Under the pieces are notes generated by a model. That model saw only the letters and a program-made list of their open reading frames with translations. It did no database searches and was not told where the DNA came from. 64,000 nt of DNA, taken from contig NZ_SADB01000010.1 of the NCBI RefSeq assembly GCF_009669305.1, positions 124,001-188,000 of the forward strand. Direction: 5' to 3'. Below are positions 34,285-41,532 of this stretch, piece by piece (position 1 is the stretch's first letter; every line of letters begins with the position of its first letter). The DNA is from Ancylomarina sp. 16SWW S1-10-2 (GTDB taxonomy: Bacteria; Bacteroidota; Bacteroidia; Bacteroidales; Marinifilaceae). Made by a program: the position numbers and the translations under genes.

Positions 34285-35280
34285 TTAGATTTCTTTTTGA
34301 ACAAGTTTGTTAAGTGCATTCATTGCCTTACCCGATTCCAATGATACTCTAGCTCTATCCATAGCATCTTCTCTCGATAGTTCTGGATGGAGACAATGGA
34401 TACCTGTGCCGGCATTAGCAATACATACGGAGTTTTGAGCCTCGCTACCATTCCCCTTTAAAACTTTAACAAAGAGTTTGGCAGCTTCTTCAACAGATTG
34501 TCCTCCATATAATTCTTCTGGAGCTAAAAGCTTAAATCCTAAGTCGTGAGGAGTAAGTATTTCTTCTCTATTATTTGATATCAGTTTTACTTTATCCGTT
34601 AAGGCAATTTCGTCATAACCATCAATATTGTGAATGATTGTATAATTGGTCTCTGTTTCTTGCAATACATAATTATATAGTCGAGCCAACTCTAAATCAT
34701 AAACGCCTACAATTTGATTTTTGGGTTGAGATGGGTTAACTAAAGGTCCTAGCATGTTGAAAAACGTTCTTATACCTAGGTTTCTTCTAATGGATGCTAC
34801 ATTTTTCATTGCAGGGTTGAAACGTGGTGCATGTAAAAAACAAATGCCCGATCGCTCCAAATCTTCTTTTAGTTCGTTTTCCGTATCCTTAAACTGATAA
34901 CCTAAATGTTCGATTACATTCGATGACCCACAGAATGAAGATACCGAGTAATTCCCGTGTTTACTAACCATTTCGCCAGAGCCTGCTACGATAAACGAAG
35001 CTAATGTTGATATATTAAACGTGTTTTTAGTATCGCCACCAGTACCACATAGATCGATACAATTGTAATCACTCAAATCAATAGGAATACCCATTTTCAA
35101 AAGAGCAGTTCTAAAGCCACTTAGTTCATCAACAGTTATACTTCGCATTTGAAATACGGTAAGAAAAGCGATGATTTGAGCTTCATTGTATTCGCCTTTT
35201 GTAATGTGTATTAAAACCTCTTCAGCTTCTTGCTTTGTAAGTGTTTTGTATTCGAATAAATGATGTAATATATTTTTCAT
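34285..35280 (-). CDS. trpD: Anthranilate phosphoribosyltransferase
   Basis: Joins anthranilate to PRPP. The protein has 331 residues, with the PRPP-binding DLCGTGGDTKNTFNIST, the anthranilate-site VSKHGNYSVSSFCGSSNVIEHLG and NPAMKNVASIRRNLGIRTFFNMLGPLVNP. It is a separate protein and not fused to TrpG. It lies 45 bases downstream of trpG and is nearly contiguous with trpC. Confidence 0.95.
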   Translation of the reverse strand: MKNILHHLFEYKTLTKQEAEEVLIHITKGEYNEAQIIAFLTVFQMRSITVDELSGFRTALLKMGIPIDLSDYNCIDLCGTGGDTKNTFNISTLASFIVAGSGEMVSKHGNYSVSSFCGSSNVIEHLGYQFKDTENELKEDLERSGICFLHAPRFNPAMKNVASIRRNLGIRTFFNMLGPLVNPSQPKNQIVGVYDLELARLYNYVLQETETNYTIIHNIDGYDEIALTDKVKLISNNREEILTPHDLGFKLLAPEELYGGQSVEEAAKLFVKVLKGNGSEAQNSVCIANAGTGIHCLHPELSREDAMDRARVSLESGKAMNALNKLVQKEI

Positions 35281-35325
35281 GTTGTCTTTTTTATCTTGAA
35301 TGATTAATGAATTACTAAATGTTGA

Positions 35326-35898
35326 TTAATTTTTTTTTAGCCAATTCTCAATCATCTGTAGTCCTTCTGGGGTAAGAATAGATTCGGGATGGAATTGAAT
35401 ACCTTCCACATCGTATTCTTTGTGTCTTAAACCCATAATCATCTTTGCATCATCTCTACATGTTACTTCTAGGCAATCAGGTAATCCCGTTTCGGCTACA
35501 TTCCACGAGTGGTAACGTCCAGCTTTAAAAACTTGAGGAATATCTTTTAATACTTTTGAATTTTCGCTGCATTTTGTAATGTCATTGGCTATGCCATGAT
35601 ATACCTTTTCGGGATTTTCTAATACGCCACCAAATACTTCCGCAATTGCTTGATGACCTAAGCAAATGCCTAAAATTGATTTTGTAGCGGCATATTTTTC
35701 TATCAAAGCTTTCAATATGCCAGCTTCGTCAGGGATTCCAGGTCCTGGTGAAAGAAGAATTTTGTCGAACTTTTCAACCTCTTCTAGGTCAATTTCTCTA
35801 TTGCGATGAATTTCTATTTCACCAATGTTTAGTTGACGTAAATATTCAACCAAGTTATATGTGAATGAATCGTAATTATCTAAGACTAATATTTTCAT
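35326..35898 (-). CDS. trpG: Anthranilate synthase glutamine amidotransferase subunit
   Basis: Supplies ammonia from glutamine to TrpE. The protein has 190 residues with the class I glutaminase triad: Cys in ILGICLGHQAIAE, His and Glu in GIQFHPESILT; the oxyanion strand is LLSPGPGIPDEAG. In some bacteria this subunit is shared with PabB for folate synthesis; no pabB is seen here. It starts 11 bases after the trpE stop. Confidence 0.94.
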   Translation of the reverse strand: MKILVLDNYDSFTYNLVEYLRQLNIGEIEIHRNREIDLEEVEKFDKILLSPGPGIPDEAGILKALIEKYAATKSILGICLGHQAIAEVFGGVLENPEKVYHGIANDITKCSENSKVLKDIPQVFKAGRYHSWNVAETGLPDCLEVTCRDDAKMIMGLRHKEYDVEGIQFHPESILTPEGLQMIENWLKKN

Positions 35899-35909
35899 GC
35901 TATTTTCTA

Positions 35910-37316
35910 TTATTTACTGATGCCTTCAGCAATTATCATTGCTTTTCTAAGGGCTGCTAACTTATTATCTACTTCCTTTAATTCATTCTCAGCTATTGAT
36001 TTTTCAACAACACCTGCTCCAGCCTGATAATACAAGGTATTATCTTTACTTAGGAAGGTACGAATCATAATAGCTTGATTAACTTCACCATTAAAGCCAA
36101 TTGAGCCGATACATCCACCATAAAAACCACGACTTGTAGGCTCATATTTGTCTATAAGTTCCATCGCTTTATATTTTGGCGCGCCTGATAAGGTTCCTGC
36201 AGGAAAAGTATTCCCAATTAATTCAAAGGTGTTGTAATTTTTAGGTAACTCTCCAGATACTTTTGAGACCAAATGAATAACATGAGAATAAAATTGAACC
36301 TCACGAAAGGTTTCGATTTTTATATTTGTTGCATTTCGACTCAAATCATTTCTGGCTAAATCGACTAGCATAACGTGTTCTGATTGTTCTTTTTCATCAG
36401 CTTGAAGCTGTTTTGCTAATTCAACATCCTGCAAAGCATTACCTGTCCTGCGGAATGTTCCAGCAATAGGATGTATATATGCTTTATTGTTTTTCACCTC
36501 TATTTGAGCCTCGGGTGATGAGCCCATAATTCTAAATGAACCACAGTCGAAATAAAATAGGTAAGGAGAAGGGTTTACAGATCGAAGGGCTCTATAAAGG
36601 TTGAAATCATCGCCTTTATAAGCTTTTGAAAATGATCTCGAAAGAACAATTTGAAAAACATCACCACGTTTGCAATGTTGTATTCCTTTTTCAACCATAT
36701 CAAGGTAGGCTTGATCGGTCATGTTTGTTTTTTCTTCTTCATTTTTTAATGAGAAATTAAAACTTGGAACATTGTGATTACGAAGTAAATCTTCAATCTC
36801 TTTTATTCTCGACTCTTCATTGTTTTGAGTTAACTCAACTATGGTAAGTGTATTGTTAAAGTGATTAACTTCTATAATAAATCTATAAAGAGAGTAGGAG
36901 AGTTGCGGAATCTTTTCTCCTGGTTTCTCTATAAAATTCAAACTTTCGAAGCCAGGAACAGCATCAAACGAGGTATAACCAAATAGAGCATTTGCTTTAT
37001 TTATTTCATCCTTGTCTTCCAGATCAAACTGTTTTACGAATTTTTCAAGTTTATTAGCTAAGAATCCAACAGGTTGACCTTTTATGTGTGTTTCTATTCT
37101 TTCTGTCCCAATACTTTCAATCAATAAATTATCTTTTAGACAAATATTTGCGATTGGTTCTAATGCAATAAAAGAACTTGCGTTTTCAGGACTATGATAG
37201 TCGGAACTTTCTAGGAGAATGCTCTGTGGAAAACGGTCTCTAAGTTTAAGATACATGCTTACCGGTGTAATCACATCGGCTAGCATTTGTTTTTTATAAT
37301 GTTTGAACTTGATCAT
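35910..37316 (-). CDS. trpE: Anthranilate synthase component I
   Basis: Converts chorismate and ammonia to anthranilate. The protein has 468 residues. The chorismate-binding C-terminal half shows GDVFQIVLSRSFSK, SPEAQIEV, PIAGTFRRTG, EHVMLVDLARNDL, HLVSKVSGEL, FPAGTLSGAPKYKAMELI and GFYGGCIG. The usual LLES feedback motif for Trp is present near the N-terminus (SILLESSDYH), so product inhibition by Trp is likely. First structural gene of the trp operon, 18 bases after the attenuator terminator. Confidence 0.96.
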   Translation of the reverse strand: MIKFKHYKKQMLADVITPVSMYLKLRDRFPQSILLESSDYHSPENASSFIALEPIANICLKDNLLIESIGTERIETHIKGQPVGFLANKLEKFVKQFDLEDKDEINKANALFGYTSFDAVPGFESLNFIEKPGEKIPQLSYSLYRFIIEVNHFNNTLTIVELTQNNEESRIKEIEDLLRNHNVPSFNFSLKNEEEKTNMTDQAYLDMVEKGIQHCKRGDVFQIVLSRSFSKAYKGDDFNLYRALRSVNPSPYLFYFDCGSFRIMGSSPEAQIEVKNNKAYIHPIAGTFRRTGNALQDVELAKQLQADEKEQSEHVMLVDLARNDLSRNATNIKIETFREVQFYSHVIHLVSKVSGELPKNYNTFELIGNTFPAGTLSGAPKYKAMELIDKYEPTSRGFYGGCIGSIGFNGEVNQAIMIRTFLSKDNTLYYQAGAGVVEKSIAENELKEVDNKLAALRKAMIIAEGISK

Positions 37317-37334
37317 GGTTTTGAAATTTTGAGT

Positions 37335-37372
37335 AAAAAAAAGCGACCTACTGAATAATCAGTAGGTCGCTT
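37335..37372 (-). terminator. Trp operon attenuator terminator
   Basis: In the minus-strand sense, AAGCGACCTACTGA pairs perfectly with TCAGTAGGTCGCTT (14 bp) around a four-base loop and is followed by eight T. It sits 21 bases beyond the leader peptide stop and just before trpE. Confidence 0.92.
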
Positions 37373-37393
37373 GATGCTGTTTTTATCTTTAAA

Positions 37394-37495
37394 TTAAAGG
37401 CTTAAAATTTGCATATAGGGGCGGACGTTTCTGCTCAGTGTATATGAGAGATTAGTATTGTGCCACCACCAAAATTTACAAACAAAAGCGTTCAT
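37394..37495 (-). CDS. trpL: Trp leader peptide (33 residues, three consecutive Trp)
   Basis: A short frame beginning MNAFVCKFWWWHNTNLSY and ending 21 bases before the terminator arm. Residues 9-11 are Trp-Trp-Trp (TGG three times), as expected for a stalling site sensed through charged tRNA-Trp. The GGTGG of the Trp codons can pair with CCGCC (in GTCCGCCCC) further along the leader, a candidate 1:2 hairpin. I could not identify a convincing antiterminator pairing by eye. The promoter lies about 25 bases upstream. Confidence 0.9.
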   Translation of the reverse strand: MNAFVCKFWWWHNTNLSYTLSRNVRPYMQILSL

Positions 37496-37518
37496 GGTTA
37501 TTTCTTATTAGATTGCTA

Positions 37519-37550
37519 CAAATATTTGAATTTTAATTTAAAAATCCAAA
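37519..37550 (-). promoter_or_regulatory. Predicted trp operon promoter
   Basis: In the minus-strand sense, TTTG, 20 bases, then AATATTTG, which matches the Bacteroidota pattern at all -33 positions and seven of eight -7 positions. The predicted start lies 15-20 bases before the leader peptide. Confidence 0.65.
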
Positions 37551-37620
37551 TGTTCCTGGTTAATAGTTAATAGTTTTTATCTAAATAGATGTTTAATTGT
37601 CAGATAATCAGCTTTTACGG

Positions 37621-38778
37621 TTATTTAATATCGTTCGAAAAAAATGACTTTGCAATCGTTCTTAAGTTGTATTCCGATGCCATAGCTTCTCCATAAGCTC
37701 CTGTCGATCGAATGGAAATTAGGTCATTCCTTTTCGTCTCTGGTAATGATACGGCTTTCCCGAAACAGTCTGATGATTCACATATTGGTCCAACCACATC
37801 ATAGTTTTCGAGAGCTTTATTCGAACTTAGATTCTCTATTTTATGAAATGCTTGATAAAGTGCAGGACGAAGTAATTCAGTCATTCCTGCATCTAAAATT
37901 GCAAATTTTGTGTTGATCCCTTTTTTGACATATAAAACACGAGAAATTAAGCTGCCGCATTGACAAACAACTGATCGACCTAGTTCAAAATGAACTTTTT
38001 GATTTGCTTTTAGATTTAGAAACTCATTAAATATGGCAAAGTAGTTTTTAAAATCAGGAATAGGTTCTTCATCTGGTTGATGGTAATTGATTCCTAAACC
38101 ACCGCCAACATTAATATGTTCCACAATAATTTGATGACTTTGAAACCAATCTTGAATCTCATTTATACGAATACAAAGGCTTTTAAAAACACTTAAATCG
38201 ACAATTTGAGATCCAATATGGAAATGTAATCCAATTAGATTTAGATTTTTAGATGCTTTTAAAATTCCAATAATTTCTTCAAACTCCCAGGGATTAATAC
38301 CGAATTTATTTTCAGCTATTCCAGTTGTAATATAATGATGCGTATTCGCATTTACATTAGGATTTATTCTTAAAGCGATATTAGCAACTTTATTTTTTGA
38401 CTTGGCAATTTCTTCAATGACTTCGATTTCCGGAATTGATTCACAATTGAAACAAAATATATTCGTGTCAAGAGCTAGTTCAATCTCCTTATCCGATTTA
38501 CCAACACCTGCAAATACAATTTTATTTGTAGGAAATCCATTTTCTATTGATCTTTTAATTTCATTTCCACTCACACAATCAGCTCCAAGTCCGTACGATT
38601 GAATTAGTGAAAGAATGCGTGGGTTTGCATTTGCTTTTATGGCGTAATGGACCTGAAAGTTATATAGAGCAGCTTCGTTTTTAATGCTGATCAAACTTTT
38701 CTCTAGGAGCTCCATATCGTAGTAGTAGAATGGAGTCTCTTGTGAGTTTAAATAGTTATATGTAGATGAATTAATCAT
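37621..38778 (-). CDS. lysA: Diaminopimelate decarboxylase
   Basis: Last step of Lys synthesis. PLP enzyme of the alanine-racemase fold, 385 residues: the PLP lysine lies in VHYAIKANANPRIL; the other blocks are FAGVGKSDKEIELAL, LRINPNVNANTHHYITTG, FGINPWEF, GLHFHIGSQI, NVGGGLGINY, ELGRSVV and GPICESSDCFGK with the active-site Cys. I choose the ATG at 38778; a TTG 27 bases upstream is less likely. It follows lysC by 47 bases, and the pair forms a Lys operon. Confidence 0.92.
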   Translation of the reverse strand: MINSSTYNYLNSQETPFYYYDMELLEKSLISIKNEAALYNFQVHYAIKANANPRILSLIQSYGLGADCVSGNEIKRSIENGFPTNKIVFAGVGKSDKEIELALDTNIFCFNCESIPEIEVIEEIAKSKNKVANIALRINPNVNANTHHYITTGIAENKFGINPWEFEEIIGILKASKNLNLIGLHFHIGSQIVDLSVFKSLCIRINEIQDWFQSHQIIVEHINVGGGLGINYHQPDEEPIPDFKNYFAIFNEFLNLKANQKVHFELGRSVVCQCGSLISRVLYVKKGINTKFAILDAGMTELLRPALYQAFHKIENLSSNKALENYDVVGPICESSDCFGKAVSLPETKRNDLISIRSTGAYGEAMASEYNLRTIAKSFFSNDIK

Positions 38779-38825
38779 GTGTGTTAAGTTTAGAAGTTGA
38801 TTCAATAATTAAACGCTGACATTTT

Positions 38826-40136
38826 CTATTTGAAAAGTTTGTTCAATGAATTTAAGGCTTTAACCTTGTCTTCTTGATCAACTAATACTGAAATGTTGTG
38901 ATCGCTTCCTCCATAAGAAATCATCCTAAGAGGTGTTTCTTCTAGAGCTTCAAATACTAATTTAGCTGAACCTGATGCTTCAGATATAAAGTCTCCTACA
39001 ATACAAACAATTGATTGATTGTAGTCAATTTCAACAGTCCCTAATTTCTCCAATTCAGCTTCAATTTCTTTAAGTCGACTGGTGTCGTCAATTGTTAGTG
39101 ATACGGCAACTTCAGAAGTTGTAATCATATCAATAGGCGTTTTGTAAATTTCAAATACTTCAAATATTTTTCTTATGAATCCATAGGCGAGTAACATACG
39201 CCCCGATTTGATTTTTACCGCTGTAATACCATCTTTAGCGGCAACAGCTTTAATACGTTTATGATTTAGTTTGGGCGAAATTAAAGTTCCTTCATCGGTA
39301 GGACTTAATGTGTTTTTAAGACGTACAGGTAAGTTGCTTAATTTACATGGTAGAACACTCGCTGGATGCATAATTTTTGCACCAAAATAGGCTAACTCTG
39401 CAGCCTCGTCAAAAGACAGTTCGCTAATAGCATAAGTGTCTTCTACAAAACGTGGATCGTTATTGTGAAACCCATCAATATCAGTCCAAATTTGAACTTC
39501 TTCTGCATCAATTGCTACACCAATAAGCGAAGCTGAGTAATCACTTCCTCCTCGGTGAAGATTATCGACTTCGCCATAAGCATTTCTACAGATATAGCCT
39601 TGAGTAATAAACAGTTTTGTTTGAGTGTGCTGATCGATTTCTCTTTTCAGATTTTCTTGAATGTAATAACTATCAGGTTCCCCGTCCTTATCAATTCTCA
39701 TAAAATTAAGAGCAGGAAGCAGTACTGAATCAATATCATTTTCTTCTAGATGGTAGTGGAACATAGCAGTCGAAATTAATTCACCTTGAGCTAATACTGC
39801 TTTTTCTTGAAGTTGAGTAAACGTTTTATGTACAAAGTTTCTAATATAAACAAAGTGCGAATTGATTAATTCTAAGCCTTTAGTTATATATTTTTCCCTT
39901 GTATATAATTCATTTACTCTTAAGATGTAGCTCTGCTGAAGCTCTTCAATTCGTTGAAGCGCATTTTTATCATCTCCTTTATAAAGGAACTCTGTAATTT
40001 CAACTAATGCATTGGTTGTTCCAGCCATAGCTGAAAGAACGACAATACATGAGTCTTCATTTTGTACGATTTCAGCTAGCTTTTGGATTCTTTGAGGTGT
40101 TCCAACGGATGTTCCGCCAAATTTTAGGATTTTCAT
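38826..40136 (-). CDS. lysC: Aspartate kinase
   Basis: Phosphorylates aspartate, the entry to Lys/Thr/Met synthesis. Monofunctional, 436 residues: an N-terminal KFGGTSVGTPQRI, the Asp/ATP site GGSDYSASLIGVAIDAEEVQIWTDIDG and ELSFDEAAELAYFGAKIMHP, then two ACT domains (VKIKSGRMLLAYGFIRKIFEVFE, MISYGGSDHNISVLV) expected to bind the feedback amino acid. Pairing with lysA suggests the Lys-sensitive isoform. It is preceded by a leader peptide and hairpin that may regulate it. Confidence 0.93.
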   Translation of the reverse strand: MKILKFGGTSVGTPQRIQKLAEIVQNEDSCIVVLSAMAGTTNALVEITEFLYKGDDKNALQRIEELQQSYILRVNELYTREKYITKGLELINSHFVYIRNFVHKTFTQLQEKAVLAQGELISTAMFHYHLEENDIDSVLLPALNFMRIDKDGEPDSYYIQENLKREIDQHTQTKLFITQGYICRNAYGEVDNLHRGGSDYSASLIGVAIDAEEVQIWTDIDGFHNNDPRFVEDTYAISELSFDEAAELAYFGAKIMHPASVLPCKLSNLPVRLKNTLSPTDEGTLISPKLNHKRIKAVAAKDGITAVKIKSGRMLLAYGFIRKIFEVFEIYKTPIDMITTSEVAVSLTIDDTSRLKEIEAELEKLGTVEIDYNQSIVCIVGDFISEASGSAKLVFEALEETPLRMISYGGSDHNISVLVDQEDKVKALNSLNKLFK

Positions 40137-40233
40137 ATTGTGGATTTGTAATAGTTTGAAAATTTAAAGCTTGATTTTTTTGTGAATGGTTATTCAAGGA
40201 TCAAATTATAATATATAAGCTATAAGTACAAAG

Positions 40234-40260
40234 AAAGCCTGCAGAATATCTGCAGGCTTT
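40234..40260 (-). terminator. Candidate attenuator hairpin upstream of lysC
   Basis: Perfect 12-bp stem AAAGCCTGCAGA / TCTGCAGGCTTT with a three-base loop. The following minus-strand sequence, CTTTGTACTT, is only moderately T-rich, so termination may be partial. It lies about 100 bases before lysC and 40 bases after a short leader frame. Confidence 0.6.
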
Positions 40261-40300
40261 CGTATAATTTAAAGCTTCACATTATTCCACAAGTAGTAAT

Positions 40301-40357
40301 TCAATAGTGCTTATTGCGCTTTATCTGTTTATACATTGTTGTAAATAGTGTTTGCAT
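40301..40357 (-). CDS. Candidate leader peptide of the lysC operon (18 residues)
   Basis: The frame reads MQTLFTTMYKQIKRNKHY and stops 40 bases before a strong hairpin. Three Thr and three Lys, plus an internal Met, fit the aspartate-family end products. The enrichment is far weaker than in the Phe or Trp leaders. A box CATATTTG at 40378-40385 (minus strand) could be its promoter. By its position it resembles the other two attenuators in the cluster; functional status is inferred. Confidence 0.45.
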   Translation of the reverse strand: MQTLFTTMYKQIKRNKHY

Positions 40358-40451
40358 TTGTTTTATTTTTATGGCTACAAATATGATGAAAAAATTAAGA
40401 TGAAAAAACTAAATCGAATAAAATTTCACAAATAATTATTTATTTCACCAG

Positions 40452-40484
40452 TTGTTTAGAATTTCACACTTTTAAGTATTTTTG
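40452..40484 (+). promoter_or_regulatory. Strong Bacteroidota-type promoter facing an apparent non-coding transcript
   Basis: TTG, 22 bases, then TATTTTTG, a full match to the -7 pattern. No protein gene follows on this strand for 1 kb; only a hairpin terminator 120-145 bases downstream. Confidence 0.6.
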
Positions 40485-40490
40485 CAGATA

Positions 40491-40630
40491 ACAATTAATC
40501 TTTATAAAAGTGTAAGCTTTTCGTGTTAGTAAGTCAGTTATAAGTGCTAGTTAGAGTTTGGAAAGTTGATTAGAAAAGTTATTGGTCGTTTGTATAAATA
40601 GAAAAACTCAGGTCCCCACCTGAGTTTTCT
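40491..40630 (+). ncRNA. Putative small RNA of about 140 nt
   Basis: It is bounded by a consensus promoter at 40452-40484 and a strong terminator at 40603-40630, with no credible reading frame between. Just beyond the terminator lies a gene-start-like stretch (CTAACCTATGAAAACGACT) encoding only MKTTKLV before a stop. The unit could therefore also be the leader of a lost gene. I could not match it to 6S, tmRNA, RNase P or SRP RNA. Confidence 0.4.
40603..40630 (+). terminator. Terminator of the putative small RNA
   Basis: AAAACTCAGGT pairs perfectly with ACCTGAGTTTT around CCCC, followed by CTT. The A and T flanks make it usable on both strands. Confidence 0.75.
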
Positions 40631-40893
40631 TACTAACCTAAATCTAACCTATGAAAACGACTAAACTCGTGTGATTCAGAGTTTAGAATTGATTGTAGAA
40701 ATCAACTTGTTTTGTATTCACAAAGATACATTATTATTTTATTGTGAAAAAAACAAGTGAGTTAAAGAAGCTTAATTAGATGATTGTTAATGATATTATC
40801 CTACAAATAATTGGTGTCGTATTAATCTGTCTATATTATAATTGTTAAGTGAGTTTTTAATGTTGTTTATATTAGCATATCGAACCCTAGGTA

Positions 40894-41235
40894 TCATGGT
40901 TTTCTGAAAGTTCCTACTCCAGTAATAATAGCTTTAGGTACTTTATCTTCACTTTTTCTATCTGTTTGAGAAAGGTGGTACATCGAATGAATAACAACGC
41001 CAATATCGTCAATTTCTATTTGGCCTGTCCAACAGGCTAGAGATCCATATTTGCTAAAATCAACAATGAAAGCAATAAGATTACCTTTAAGACGTCCAAT
41101 AATTTCAAATTTTTCATCGAAATTGGGAACGCCTATTTTGGTTTGAAATGTTCCTGTAATATTTTCACCATCAATTTTTAGATTCATTTCGGAATCATGC
41201 TGATTTTGCCAGTAACCGTTTAAATTTATGTCCAT
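40894..41235 (-). CDS. Avidin/streptavidin-family protein, no signal peptide
   Basis: Protein of 113 residues that matches the avidin barrel strand by strand: LNGYWQNQHDSEMNL, GENITGTFQTKIG, FEIIGRLKGNLIAFIVDF, GSLACWTGQIEID, IHSMYHLSQ and the final ITGVGTFRK. Compared with streptavidin the biotin-binding Asn23, Ser27, Ser88 and Trp92 positions are kept. Tyr43 is Phe, Ser45 is Thr, Trp79 is Phe, Thr90 is Ala, Trp108 is Tyr and Asp128 is Gly (my manual alignment). Biotin binding may therefore be weak, or another ligand may be bound. Unlike secreted avidins it starts directly at the first strand and should be cytosolic. Monocistronic. Confidence 0.75.
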   Translation of the reverse strand: MDINLNGYWQNQHDSEMNLKIDGENITGTFQTKIGVPNFDEKFEIIGRLKGNLIAFIVDFSKYGSLACWTGQIEIDDIGVVIHSMYHLSQTDRKSEDKVPKAIITGVGTFRKP

Positions 41236-41391
41236 AGAGCAGATGTTTTATATCTGAAACATTTCTCAGAAAGCTATGTTTCTAGACGGAATGATTAAAC
41301 TGATCAAATTTATTTGTATTAATATAGGTGAAATATGTGATTTTAACAAGATTTCTAGACTTTGAAAATATGTTTCTTTTGGAATTCATGC

Positions 41392-41399
41392 TATCTTTG
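41392..41399 (+). promoter_or_regulatory. Predicted -7 box upstream of argS
   Basis: TATCTTTG is a full match to TAnnTTTG, 134 bases before the argS start. The -33 element is not clear. A long 5' leader would result. Confidence 0.45.
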
Positions 41400-41532
41400 C
41401 AAATTCGAGTATTGATCTTAATTTTGGATAAAAAGATTAAGCGTATCAGTTTTGAATTATTTTAATTTCATGAGGGCGTAAAATATATTAGTTAAGACTA
41501 TTAAATTTATTTCCTGAATAAAGAATTTTTAA

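Noticed and set aside
40137-40393. Lysine riboswitch upstream of lysC
   Set aside because: The region is too short and AT-rich and shows none of the conserved five-helix core of the L-box; only one hairpin is evident.
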